Origin: Spirochaetaceae bacterium
GTDB taxonomy: Bacteria > Spirochaetota > Spirochaetia > SZUA-6 > Bin103
DNA: 64,000 nt
Assembly: GCA_028821475.1 (NCBI GenBank)
Contig: JAPPGB010000032.1
Coordinates: forward strand, 1-64,000
Reading direction: 5' to 3'
Of this stretch, positions 30,461 to 39,143 are shown in pieces. The position numbers were made by a program, and so were the translations under genes. A model generated the notes under the pieces. It did not search any database. It was not told where the DNA came from and saw only the letters and a list, made by a program, of their open reading frames with translations. The stretch's first letter is position 1. Each line of letters opens with the position of its first letter.

Positions 30461-32872
30461 CTACCCCGGCGGCCGGCTGTTCACCGCGGCCGGCGACAAG
30501 CCGGCGCCGCCGGGAGCCGGGGCCACGCGCGCCGTCCCGGCCCGGCGCGGCGCGGCGCGGGGTACCCGGGCGCGGGCGGCGTAGTAGCTGAGCAGGACGA
30601 AGGAGGCCGCCCCAAGTTGTCCGAAGCAGGTCTGCCAGGTGGGGTAAATGCCGAACCAGTTGCCCAGCCAGTAGGGCATGGCCAAGCCGACGATCGGGGT
30701 CACCGGCAGCCAGGCGACCGCCTGCATCACGTGCACGGTGCTGCCCACCAGGGTGATCAGCACGGCGCCGATCAGAACCCCGGTCACCACCAGCATCTTC
30801 TTGTGGGGTAGCTTCTTCTCCAGGTGCAGGGTTACCACGCCGACGGCGGCCACCGCGGCCGAACCGAGCAGCACGCCGGCCAGCACGGTGTCGGCGCCGG
30901 CGCGCAGAAACAGGGCCTGCAGGAACAGCGCCGTCTCGAACCCCTCGCGGTAGACGCTGACGAAGCCCAGGGTGGCGAAGCCGGCGAGCTGGCCGGCGGC
31001 GCCCGCCAGCAGGGTGCGCTTGCGGCCGTGGAACTTGGCGATCCAGCCGCTCCAGTACACCTTGTGGAAGAACCAGTTGGTGATCAGCAGCAGCACTGCG
31101 ATCGCCAGCAGGGACACGACCGCTTCCAGGCGTTCGCCGAACATCCGGAACGAGTGCACCAATTGATGCGCGGCCACTCCGGTGGCTGCAGACGCGATCA
31201 GGGCCACACCGGCTCCCCAGTACAGGGGGCGCCGAAACGGCGCCGACGCGCCCACCAGGCTGGCCATCAGGGCGGCCAGAATCACCACCGCCTCCAGTCC
31301 CTCGCGGAACACGATCAGCGCCGCGTTCACCGCCACCGCGACCGGCGACGCGTCGCGCGACAGGACTCCCTGCGCCTGCAGCAGCGCGCCGCGCAACTCT
31401 CCGGCCGCGGCCAGGTACTTCGGGAACGGCTCCTGCGCTGCGATCACCGTCGCCAGTCCGGCCGAGCGCTGCGCCCCGGACCAGAACAGGCCGTCGATGA
31501 GCGCGGCCAACGGCGGATCGAGCGCCAGCAGCGCCAACTCCGGGCCGGCGTCGAACAAGCCGTACGCCTGGATCCGGGTGCGCTCGGCGACCGCCCACTC
31601 GCCGCCCCGCACCGCGGCATCGACGCTGTCCAGCATCTGCCCGATCACCGTGAACACCGAGTCGCTGTCGATGGCGCCGGTGGTGCCGAGGGTGGCGGAC
31701 ACGATCGCCTGCGCCTCGCCGCTGAGGTCACGCACCGCGCTCACCGGCCCCAGGTTGGCGACGTGCCCGTCGAGCTCGCCGAGCAACCGCTCGAGGCGCT
31801 CCGCGGCGGCCGCATCCACCTCGGCAATGCGGGGCGACAGCTCCGCGGCGCCGAGCACCGCCTGCTCCAGGAACACCACCGCCTCCTGGTACTCGGGGGC
31901 AATGGTGATCTTGCCGTCGCGTACTCCGTCGCGATATTCGATGGCGGTGAGGTCCAGGAACAGCTGCACCAGGTTCGCCCGCCGGGCCAACTCTTCGGCG
32001 GGCAACTCGACGGCCTGGTAGCCTCGCCACAGATCGAGCACTGCGGACGCCGCCGCGTGCACACCGCCGAAGTCGTCCGCCAACGCCGCTGCGGTGAGCC
32101 GCTGCACCGCGGAGTCCAACTCGGCGCGGGCGGCGGCGCCCATCTTGGCGGAGTAGTCGTCGCCCAGAATGGCCAAGTACGAGGAGATGAGGCCGGCACT
32201 CTCCGCGGCCCGTACCGAGAGGCTGCGCTCGGCCGCTTCCACGGCGCCGGTCGCGGCGTACTGCAAACGGGCATGGTAGGTGTCGTCCAGGTCGTCGCGG
32301 ACGATGGCGCTTGCCGCCTCCGCCGCCAGCTCCCCGCCGGCCATGCGCTGGACCGCGTCCGATGCGGCGGAACGAACCAGACTGACGCGGGTGGCGCGGC
32401 GATACTCGCGCAACGTCAGCCACGCGAGGGCGCCGGTGGCGTCGCCGCTGCCGGCGGCGTCGATTGCGCCGTGCCTTCCCGCCGCCGCCAGGGCGCCGAT
32501 TACGCGCCCGCGGCCGAGCGCGCGGCGTGCCGGCTCCGGTGCGGCCAGTTCGGCGAGCGCGGTCAACTCACCGCCAATGGTGCGGTCTGCGTCCGCCGAA
32601 ACCGCGGCGATGGCGCCGCTCATGCCGGCATAGGCCGCGGCCGCGCCGCGGACGTGACGTCCGGCAGCCGCGGTATCGTCACGGGCGGCGGCCGCAAGCA
32701 TTGCCAGCAACTCGCTGCGCACCTCCGCGGCGCGGCGCCACGGGGCGTCCGCATCCTGACGTTCGGCGCCGGAGGAGGCGGTGCCGCCACTCTCGGCGTG
32801 GCCCATGCCGACGCCGGCCATACCTGCGAGAAGGGCGACGGCAACCCTGCGCAACGATCGATTTACCAACAT
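30461..32872 (-). CDS. FTR1-family iron permease with long helical periplasmic N-terminus
   Basis: The 803-residue protein has a signal peptide, then about 480 residues of Ala/Glu-rich helices (periplasmic), then a seven-helix FTR1 permease. Both iron-transport motifs are present: FREGLEAVVILA (REGLE) near residue 522 and YREGFETALFLQ near 640. FTR1 proteins move ferric iron, often together with EfeO/imelysin-like periplasmic proteins. The ATG at 32872 gives a normal signal peptide. It is divergent from the imelysin-like gene across a 144-base control region. The C-terminal tail (RAAPRRAGTARVAPAPGG) is basic and disordered. Confidence 0.88.
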   Translation of the reverse strand: MLVNRSLRRVAVALLAGMAGVGMGHAESGGTASSGAERQDADAPWRRAAEVRSELLAMLAAAARDDTAAAGRHVRGAAAAYAGMSGAIAAVSADADRTIGGELTALAELAAPEPARRALGRGRVIGALAAAGRHGAIDAAGSGDATGALAWLTLREYRRATRVSLVRSAASDAVQRMAGGELAAEAASAIVRDDLDDTYHARLQYAATGAVEAAERSLSVRAAESAGLISSYLAILGDDYSAKMGAAARAELDSAVQRLTAAALADDFGGVHAAASAVLDLWRGYQAVELPAEELARRANLVQLFLDLTAIEYRDGVRDGKITIAPEYQEAVVFLEQAVLGAAELSPRIAEVDAAAAERLERLLGELDGHVANLGPVSAVRDLSGEAQAIVSATLGTTGAIDSDSVFTVIGQMLDSVDAAVRGGEWAVAERTRIQAYGLFDAGPELALLALDPPLAALIDGLFWSGAQRSAGLATVIAAQEPFPKYLAAAGELRGALLQAQGVLSRDASPVAVAVNAALIVFREGLEAVVILAALMASLVGASAPFRRPLYWGAGVALIASAATGVAAHQLVHSFRMFGERLEAVVSLLAIAVLLLITNWFFHKVYWSGWIAKFHGRKRTLLAGAAGQLAGFATLGFVSVYREGFETALFLQALFLRAGADTVLAGVLLGSAAVAAVGVVTLHLEKKLPHKKMLVVTGVLIGAVLITLVGSTVHVMQAVAWLPVTPIVGLAMPYWLGNWFGIYPTWQTCFGQLGAASFVLLSYYAARARVPRAAPRRAGTARVAPAPGGAGLSPAAVNSRPPG

Positions 32873-32910
32873 CAGTTCGACTAAGGGATAAGAACACGGC
32901 GTGGCGGAGT

Positions 32911-32927
32911 GTTGCAAGTGCTGCAAC
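32911..32927. promoter_or_regulatory. Inverted repeat GTTGCA-n5-TGCAAC in the iron control region
   Basis: GTTGCA and TGCAAC form a perfect inverted repeat separated by AGTGC. It lies about 40 bases before the FTR1 start. A dimeric regulator could bind here; no regulator is identified. Confidence 0.45.
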
Positions 32928-32939
32928 CAAAATTAAGGG

Positions 32940-32978
32940 TTGACACTGACATTCATGTAGTTAAGTATCATTAATGTC
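32940..32978 (+). promoter_or_regulatory. Promoter of the imelysin-like gene overlapped by an inverted repeat
   Basis: TTGACA at 32940-32945 is followed after 17 bases by AAGTAT (TAAGTAT region) as a -10 element. The inverted repeat GACATTCAT (32948-32956) and ATTAATGTC (32970-32978), eight of nine matching, covers the spacer and -10. This is the arrangement of a repressor operator. The palindrome CATTAATG within it (32969-32976) also occurs upstream of the Fe3+ binding-protein gene at 41740-41747, which suggests a common iron-responsive regulator. Confidence 0.6.
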
Positions 32979-33016
32979 CTTCAATAACATTACTTTCTTT
33001 AGGAGGTGTGAACGTA

Positions 33017-34153
33017 ATGTTCATGCACAATCGCATCGAGCGCCCGCAGCAAGGGCGCATCGACCGACCGCACAGCGCGCCGACCGCGAGCGTTGCAGTG
33101 CTCCTCGCGGCGCTGTTGGTGCTGCTGGCCGGCCAGTCGTTGAGCGCGTCGCCTGCCGCCGAGCAGAGCGCCGCCGACCTGCTGCCGATCAAGGCGTACA
33201 CGCAGTCGAACGCCGGCGACATGCAGGCCGCGACCGCGACGCTGCGCGCCGTGGCCGGCGACTACAATGAGTTGCTCACGGCACACGGCTTCGACTACCA
33301 GGCCGCGTGGAGCGCGCAGGCGGAGGAGTTGCGCCTGCTGGTAGACGCCGGCAGGGATGCCTGGGTGGCGGCCAGCACCGCGTACGAGTTGAGTGAGGGC
33401 ATCATCGCCGGCGTGCCGTCCCTGGCCTACTACGACGTGTGGATCGACGCCGGCCCGTCCGGCGCGGAAGATCCCGCCGAGGCGCTGGACTGGACCCTCA
33501 CCATCGAGGAAGGCAACGTGATGGAGAGCCCGGGCAACCTGTTCCATCACCTCACCGAGCCGGTGCTGTGGGGGACGATGGACGACTGGAGCGGTGCGCG
33601 CGTCGACCTGGACCGCGACGGTGCCGTCGCCATGGTCGGTGACTCGCTGCCGGAAGTGAAGATGTTCCTGGCGGTCGCCGGCGCCATCGACGACGCGGCC
33701 ATCGAGATGGGGCAGGCGGTCGATGGTTGGGACCCCACCCTGAGCGACGTGTTCACCGCGCTGGTGGTAATGGTGCCGACCATGAACGAGTACTTCGGAC
33801 AGTGGAAGGAGTCGCGCTACGTGGCCGGCGCCGCGTCAGGCGAAGCCAGCTTTGTCGCCGTGAGCCGCCTGTTCGACATCAACGGCATCCTGACCGGCCT
33901 GGACGTTGCCTACCAGCACGTCACCGGCTTGGTGGCGGAGCAGGACGCCTCCCTCGATGCGCAGATCCGCGCCGGCTTCGAGCAGTTGCTCGGTTACGTC
34001 GGCGACCTGTACGACCAGGAACGCGCAGGGCGGCAGTTCACCGCGGCCGAGGCCGACCTGTTCGGGACCGAGGCGCAGGAGTTGGCCACCACCCTGTCGG
34101 CGCTGCTCGCGCGTGCCGCCGAGGTGCTCGAGATCACCCTGGATCTGGCGTAG
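33017..34153 (+). CDS. EfeO/imelysin-like periplasmic iron-uptake protein
   Basis: The 378-residue protein has a signal peptide (VAVLLAALLVLLAGQSLSAS) and a helical body with SLAYYDVWIDAGPSGAEDP, the His-bearing segment ESPGNLFHHLTEPVLWGTMD near residue 175 and MNEYFGQWKESRYV. It looks like the M75/imelysin-related partner proteins encoded with FTR1 permeases. AGGAGGT at 33001-33007 selects ATG 33017; a GTG at 33008 is too close. It is divergent from FTR1, has a strong regulated promoter, and is followed four bases later by a small Cys-rich protein gene. The exact subfamily is uncertain. Confidence 0.75.
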   Translation: MFMHNRIERPQQGRIDRPHSAPTASVAVLLAALLVLLAGQSLSASPAAEQSAADLLPIKAYTQSNAGDMQAATATLRAVAGDYNELLTAHGFDYQAAWSAQAEELRLLVDAGRDAWVAASTAYELSEGIIAGVPSLAYYDVWIDAGPSGAEDPAEALDWTLTIEEGNVMESPGNLFHHLTEPVLWGTMDDWSGARVDLDRDGAVAMVGDSLPEVKMFLAVAGAIDDAAIEMGQAVDGWDPTLSDVFTALVVMVPTMNEYFGQWKESRYVAGAASGEASFVAVSRLFDINGILTGLDVAYQHVTGLVAEQDASLDAQIRAGFEQLLGYVGDLYDQERAGRQFTAAEADLFGTEAQELATTLSALLARAAEVLEITLDLA

Positions 34154-34157
34154 CTGC

Positions 34158-34358
34158 ATGGCCAGCGAAACGCACGAACCGGAAGCCGAGCACAGCGGCT
34201 GCCCATGCGCCAAGCCCGGAGCCGAGCAGGCGGTGTGCCCGTGCGGGCGCGTGGTAGCCGCGGACGCGGTGTCCGACCGCGCCGCGAATGCCGCCAGTGT
34301 GCATGCTCCGCGCCCCGAGCAGGGTACCGCCCCGCCCGTGGCCGCCGCATCGCGCTAG
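34158..34358 (+). CDS. Small CPC-x9-CPC protein, putative metal-binding peptide
   Basis: A 66-residue frame starts four bases after the imelysin-like gene ends. It reads GCPCAKPGAEQAVCPCG, two Cys-Pro-Cys motifs nine residues apart, between an acidic start (MASETHEPEAEH) and a disordered Ala/Pro-rich tail. There is no signal peptide or membrane helix. Four cysteines in this spacing could bind iron, zinc or an Fe-S cluster. I do not recognise the family. Position suggests it belongs to the iron operon; its small size makes a chance frame possible. Confidence 0.5.
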   Translation: MASETHEPEAEHSGCPCAKPGAEQAVCPCGRVVAADAVSDRAANAASVHAPRPEQGTAPPVAAASR

Positions 34359-34506
34359 CGCGGTAACCATATCGCAAGCCCGTGGCGCACCCACGACATT
34401 CGTGGTGTGTCGCGGGTTCCATCGCGGACTCACGGGCGCCAGGCGCGGCGCGTTCTCCTCGTCGGCGTCCAGCGCGCATCAGAATGCGCGAATTGCGGCC
34501 ATGCGT

Positions 34507-37080
34507 CTATTGGTGCGGAGCCCTCATCGCCCTGCCGGCCTGGGCGGCGATGAGGGTGGCGCAGGCGTAGGCGGCGACGGCGATCAGGCCGAGCGCGGCG
34601 ATGCCGTGCGCCACGGCGAGCAGCGTGCTCGCTACCGCGCCGACCACCGAGGCGCAGCCGTTGGCGGCCCAGGCGAGGGCGCGGGCCGCCGGGTCCGGGG
34701 CCAGCAGGCGCAGCCCGAGCGGGAACGCCACCCCCACCGCCGCGCCGAGCGGCGCCAGCAGCACGACGATCGCCGCCACGCGCACCGCGCGCGTCAGCCC
34801 GAGCAGCCACGGCACGGTAAGCACCCCGGCGATGGTGCAGGCCAGCACCACGGCGGCCGCCACCGACACCGCCAGCCAAGTGCGGTGCCGCGCGATCCGC
34901 TCGGATGCCAGCCCGCCGGCAGCGGACCACACCAGCAGGGCGCCGAGCACCACCTTGAAGCTGACCACCGGGTCGCCGAGAGCTACCGTGAGGCGCTGGA
35001 TCAACATCAGCTCCATCAGAATGAAGCCCAGCCCGATGGCCAGGAAGTAGCCGACCAGTGACGCCGGCGGAACCGACGCGGGGCGCCGGGGGGCGCGCAG
35101 CCAGGGGACGGCGAGCAGCACCAGGGCGAGCAGCAGTGCCTCCGCCAGCACCGCCAGGGCGACCACGTCGCCGGACAGCAGCAGGCCGTACAGGCGGCCG
35201 CCGGTGGCGCGCTGAAAGTCGGCCAGCCGGCTCCAGCGCACGAAGCGGTTGAAGAACGGCCGGTCATCGGTGGGCGGGCGCAGGTCGATCAACCCGGCAG
35301 CCAGCGCGGCCGGTGCCCGCGTCGAATGCAGCGGCCCTCCGGGCGCGATGCCGCCGGAGCGGTCGGCGGCCCCCTCTCCAAGGGGTGACAGCGCCTCACC
35401 CGTGGTTGGCGAAGCTGCCTGCATCGTGTCCAGCACTTCAGCTACGGCGAGCGCATGGAACGGCTCTGCCAGCCGGTTGAACCGGTTGGTTTCCTCCGGG
35501 TCAAGATCGGGCACGGCGACCAGGTCGAAGCCGTGCCGGGCGGCGAACGAACGCAGGCGCGCGACCCGGGCCGGCGGCCACGGCCGCGGGCTGACTAGCA
35601 GGGTGAAGGAGTCCCAGTTGCGGATCATGGCCAGGTGATCGCGCGGCGAACTGCGCGCCGCCGGGGGCAGCGCCTGCGCGGCGACGGCCGCCAGCCGCGG
35701 CGCGTTGGAGGGCGGCAGCAGCAGGCGCCGCGACACCGACAGCACGCCGTCCGGCTCCAGCAGGGCCAGGTAGTCGCGGAACGCCTGCACCGTCAGCAGC
35801 GGCTCCTGGGCATGGCTCGCGGTGCCGGCCAGCGACGCTCCCCAGTCCTCGACCAGGACGACCCCGAAGCGCTGCCCGCGGCGCACCAAGCGGCGGACCA
35901 GGGCGCGCGGCTCATCTTCCACCACCTGCATCGCGGCGTTCGGCGGCAGCGGCAGATCCCGGAGGCGCCGAGCCATGACGCGGCTCGGCTCCGCGACCAC
36001 TACCCGGCTGCTCGCCGGCAGCGCGGCTGCCAGCAGCACCCCGCCGCCCTCCTGCAGCACCAGCGCCGGCCGCGGCGCCGCGCCGAGGTGAAGCGCCGCG
36101 GCGGGATGGATCGCGCGCAGCCAGGCGCCCGCGTCCACGCCCCCGCCCACGCCCCCGCCGTGCGCCAGCCCGCTTGGGATTGTGTCCTCTGCCACGAACA
36201 GCGCCGCGTCTCCGTCGCGCACCAGCGCGCGCTGTGCCGGCACCACGATGCCTGCCCCGAGGCTGAGGCCGGGCGCGAACCGGATGGTCGGACCGGCCAC
36301 CTCGTCGATGCGCCCGCGGATGGTGTCGTGCCGGGCAACCCGGCTGGTGTCGGGGAAGCGCAGCACGTGAGCCAGGTACTTGTAGGGTCCGGGCCGCGGC
36401 TCCAGTGCCGGGTGGCCGAGCACGATACCGGCGCCGAGCGCCGCCGCCGGCAGCGCCAGCGCGGGCAGCAGCCAGCGAGTTCGCCGAGCGCCGCCGCCAC
36501 CGGTCGCGACGGCCGGTCCGGGCAGCAACGCCAGCGGCAGCAGCACCAGCCCCGGAATGACCAGCGCGGCGCGCAGACCGGCCAGCGGCAGCAACGCCAG
36601 CGGCAGCAGCACTCCTGCCGCGGAGCCGCCCATCGCTGCGGCGTATACCGCTCCCGGGCGCTCCGTCCCGCCGGCGAAGGCGATTGCCGTGACCAGGCCG
36701 GCGAAGAAGAACGGCACCGCGCAGGCGAGGTAGCTCACCGCCAGGAACAGGAGTTGCATCGGCTCGTTCGGGATGCGGAAGAAGTCGAGCGGCAGCAGGC
36801 GTAACACCACGAACATGGCCACCGAGCTGACCGCCATGGCGGCGGCCGTGCGCTGCATGGTCCGTACCACGCCGGCGGGCGAGGCCAGGCGGGTGTCCCG
36901 CCAGCGCCGCCCGCCGGCGGCCAGGTTGAGCCAGGCGCCGCTGGCCGAGAACCCCAGCAGGGCGACGCTGATCACCATGAACGACAGGTGGTGCCACTGG
37001 GTCAGGGCGAAGTAGCGCGCGAGCAGCGCTTCCAGGGCCAGCGCCGCCGCCGAGACCGCGAATACCAGCGCCAGCGCCAT
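34507..37080 (-). CDS. Large membrane protein with spermidine synthase-like domain
   Basis: The 857-residue protein has membrane helices at both ends and a soluble middle. The middle resembles spermidine synthase/SAM-dependent enzymes: VLQEGGGVLLAAALPASSRV, then an acidic residue in VVVAEPSRVMARRL, and FGVVLVEDWGASLAG near residue 400. A PPTDDRPFFNRF motif near 605 is typical of the family of membrane-fused spermidine synthase-like proteins. Their reaction is not established. It ends with six or so helices (LGFILMELMLIQRLTVALGD). It lies 13 bases upstream of no other gene on its strand except the methyltransferase at 37094, with which it forms a likely operon. Confidence 0.75.
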   Translation of the reverse strand: MALALVFAVSAAALALEALLARYFALTQWHHLSFMVISVALLGFSASGAWLNLAAGGRRWRDTRLASPAGVVRTMQRTAAAMAVSSVAMFVVLRLLPLDFFRIPNEPMQLLFLAVSYLACAVPFFFAGLVTAIAFAGGTERPGAVYAAAMGGSAAGVLLPLALLPLAGLRAALVIPGLVLLPLALLPGPAVATGGGGARRTRWLLPALALPAAALGAGIVLGHPALEPRPGPYKYLAHVLRFPDTSRVARHDTIRGRIDEVAGPTIRFAPGLSLGAGIVVPAQRALVRDGDAALFVAEDTIPSGLAHGGGVGGGVDAGAWLRAIHPAAALHLGAAPRPALVLQEGGGVLLAAALPASSRVVVAEPSRVMARRLRDLPLPPNAAMQVVEDEPRALVRRLVRRGQRFGVVLVEDWGASLAGTASHAQEPLLTVQAFRDYLALLEPDGVLSVSRRLLLPPSNAPRLAAVAAQALPPAARSSPRDHLAMIRNWDSFTLLVSPRPWPPARVARLRSFAARHGFDLVAVPDLDPEETNRFNRLAEPFHALAVAEVLDTMQAASPTTGEALSPLGEGAADRSGGIAPGGPLHSTRAPAALAAGLIDLRPPTDDRPFFNRFVRWSRLADFQRATGGRLYGLLLSGDVVALAVLAEALLLALVLLAVPWLRAPRRPASVPPASLVGYFLAIGLGFILMELMLIQRLTVALGDPVVSFKVVLGALLVWSAAGGLASERIARHRTWLAVSVAAAVVLACTIAGVLTVPWLLGLTRAVRVAAIVVLLAPLGAAVGVAFPLGLRLLAPDPAARALAWAANGCASVVGAVASTLLAVAHGIAALGLIAVAAYACATLIAAQAGRAMRAPHQ

Positions 37081-37093
37081 GACGCCGCCTCAC

Positions 37094-37885
37094 TCAGCGC
37101 TGCAGGGCGTGGCCGGTCATCGGGACGAACAGGACCCCCAGGATCAGGTCGACCGTGTAGTCGGCGCCGCTGCCGCCGCTGCCGGTCTTGGTGACCAGCA
37201 CCAGGTTCTGGTAGCTGAACGGGTTGCCGAGCGGCAGGATCATCGTGCCGCCGACCGCGAGCTGCTCCAGCAGCGGGGCCGGGATGTGGTCGATGGCGGC
37301 GGTGATCATGATGTGATCGAACGGCGCGTGCTCCTCGATGCCGAAATACCCGTCGCCTTCGAACGCGCGCACGTTGTCGTAGCCCAGCGCCGCCAACCGC
37401 TCCTTCGACTGTGCGTGCAGCAGCGGCCGGATCTCGATGGTGAACACCTCGCCGGCCAGTTCCGCCAGCACGGCGGCCTGGTACCCGGAGCCGGTGCCCA
37501 CCTCCAGCACGCGATCGTCCGCCTGCAGGGCGAGCTGTTGCGTCATGAGCGCGACGATGTAGGGCTGCGAGATGGTCTGGCCGTCGTCGATCGGCAGCGC
37601 CGAGTCGCGGTAGGCGCTGCCCTGGATCCGTTCCGGCACGAACAGGTGGCGCCGCACCCGGCCCATTACCCCCAGCACCCGCGGATCGTCAATGTCGCGG
37701 GCGCGCAGTTGACGCTCTACCATGGCGCTGCGCGCCCGCATCGTGGCGCTGCCCTCGGCGTCCGTACGGTTGGCCGGCGCCTGTCCGTCTGCGGGAAGCG
37801 GTGCGAGCAACGGTAGCGCGGCGAGCAGCACTGCAACCACGGCGCTGCCGCGGCGACGGCCCTGGCGGTAAAGACCGGACAGCAT
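37094..37885 (-). CDS. pcm: Protein-L-isoaspartate O-methyltransferase, exported form
   Basis: The 263-residue protein has the full PCMT core: MVERQLRARDIDDPRVL, HLFVPERIQGSAYRDSALPI, the SAM-binding VLEVGTGSGYQAAVLAELAG near residue 130, and DHIMITAAIDHIPAPLLEQL. PCMT repairs isoaspartyl residues in aged proteins. A hydrophobic N-terminus (VVAVLLAALPLLAPLPADGQ) suggests export to the periplasm, as seen in some bacteria. ATG 37885 gives a proper signal peptide; ATG 37924 adds 13 residues. Stop and the next start are 14 bases apart. Confidence 0.88.
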   Translation of the reverse strand: MLSGLYRQGRRRGSAVVAVLLAALPLLAPLPADGQAPANRTDAEGSATMRARSAMVERQLRARDIDDPRVLGVMGRVRRHLFVPERIQGSAYRDSALPIDDGQTISQPYIVALMTQQLALQADDRVLEVGTGSGYQAAVLAELAGEVFTIEIRPLLHAQSKERLAALGYDNVRAFEGDGYFGIEEHAPFDHIMITAAIDHIPAPLLEQLAVGGTMILPLGNPFSYQNLVLVTKTGSGGSGADYTVDLILGVLFVPMTGHALQR

Positions 37886-37960
37886 GGCATCAGCAACTAT
37901 ACTCCTCTCTTCCAAGGCGCGCACGCTACGCTGATTCGTACGCTTCGGACCGGCGTCCGG

Positions 37961-39004
37961 CTAGCGAATCTTGATCAGGGCGACGATGAACACCATTGTG
38001 ATCATCGCCTGCAGCAGCGTGAAGCGTACCAGCACCTGGCTGGCGGACCACCCGGCGCGGTGGCGCAGGTGGTCGTGCAGCGGAAAGCGTATGTTATGCA
38101 GGATGCTGATCTTGAAAAAGCGCAGCAGGGCGACCTTCAGCAGCCCGGTGCCGCCGTTCACCAGCAGCACGCCGGACACGATCAGCAGCATGAACGGATT
38201 GCCGCTCTTGATCACCAGGATACCGAGCAGCAACCCGACGGCGCGCGAGCCGGCATCCCCCATCAGCAACTCGCTCGGATGTGCGTTGTACCACAGGTAG
38301 CCGAGCAGGCAGCCGAGCATGGCGAACGCGCTGATCGCCCAGGTGGCGCCGTCGGCGTAGTGGGGCAGCAGCAGGTAGGCTGCGACATCGTCGTGCCCGA
38401 CCACGAAATAGAGCAGTCCTCCCAGGGTGATCAGCGCGATCACGGCCAGGCTGCCGGACAACCCGTCGACGCCGTCGGTGCAGTTGGTCGCGTTGATGGC
38501 GACCCACAGCAGCACCGTGGCCCCCGGCACGCAAATCCAGGGCGACAGCATGACCGGCGCCGTGACGAACGGCAGCCACACCTCGGTGGCGCCGGCGCCG
38601 CACAGCACGATGGCGGTGAGCAGCGCCACCGCGAAGTCGATGGCGCCGAGCCAGTACTCCGACAGGTCGGTGCGGTCATCGAGCGATCCGGCGGCCATCG
38701 CCAGCAGCACCATGGCCAGCACCACCAGGTGGTGGACGTCCCACGGCACGGTGACCAGCGCCACCACGAGGTAGACGACCACGAATACGGCCCCGGCGCT
38801 GGTCGGCTTGCCGCGCGCCGCCTCGGTGTCCACGGCGAATTCCCGACCGCGGTCGCGGGGCAGGCGCGACGCCACCACGGGCAGCAGCCGCCAGGTCACC
38901 AGGCCGGACAGGACGATTGCCGCGCCAGCGAGAAAGATGTGCGACGTGAACAGGCGAAATGGGCCGTAGAGGGGTTGCAGCACCTCGCCGAGGAGGAAGA
39001 GCAC
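37961..39004 (-). CDS. mraY: MraY-type phospho-N-acetylmuramoyl-pentapeptide transferase
   Basis: The roughly 347-residue protein has ten membrane helices and the transferase signatures: GKPTSAGAVFVVVYL, the aspartate pair in GSLDDRTDLSEYW, NATNCTDGVDGLSGSL, and NAHPSELLMGDAGSRAVG. MraY makes lipid I in peptidoglycan synthesis. GTG 39004 matches the usual MraY start (LLGEVLQPLYGPFRLF); ATG 39079 would add 25 odd residues. It stands alone, away from the division and cell-wall cluster where mraY usually lies, so it may be a second copy or a related polyprenyl-phosphate sugar transferase. Confidence 0.8.
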   Translation of the reverse strand: MLFLLGEVLQPLYGPFRLFTSHIFLAGAAIVLSGLVTWRLLPVVASRLPRDRGREFAVDTEAARGKPTSAGAVFVVVYLVVALVTVPWDVHHLVVLAMVLLAMAAGSLDDRTDLSEYWLGAIDFAVALLTAIVLCGAGATEVWLPFVTAPVMLSPWICVPGATVLLWVAINATNCTDGVDGLSGSLAVIALITLGGLLYFVVGHDDVAAYLLLPHYADGATWAISAFAMLGCLLGYLWYNAHPSELLMGDAGSRAVGLLLGILVIKSGNPFMLLIVSGVLLVNGGTGLLKVALLRFFKISILHNIRFPLHDHLRHRAGWSASQVLVRFTLLQAMITMVFIVALIKIR

Positions 39005-39143
39005 TCGCGCAAAGCGTAGCGCGCCGCTCGGGCCACGGTCAAGGCGAGCAGCGCCGCCATGCGCCATGCCCGCACCCATGCCCGCCCATGCGCACTATCG
39101 CAACTGATCGAAAATCTACTACTCTGACCTGTCGCCGGAGCTT

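Noticed and set aside
30824-32884. A 686-codon plus-strand frame opposite the FTR1 gene
   Set aside because: The minus strand has REGLE motifs and membrane helices; this frame is Gly/Arg/Gln-rich and domain-free.
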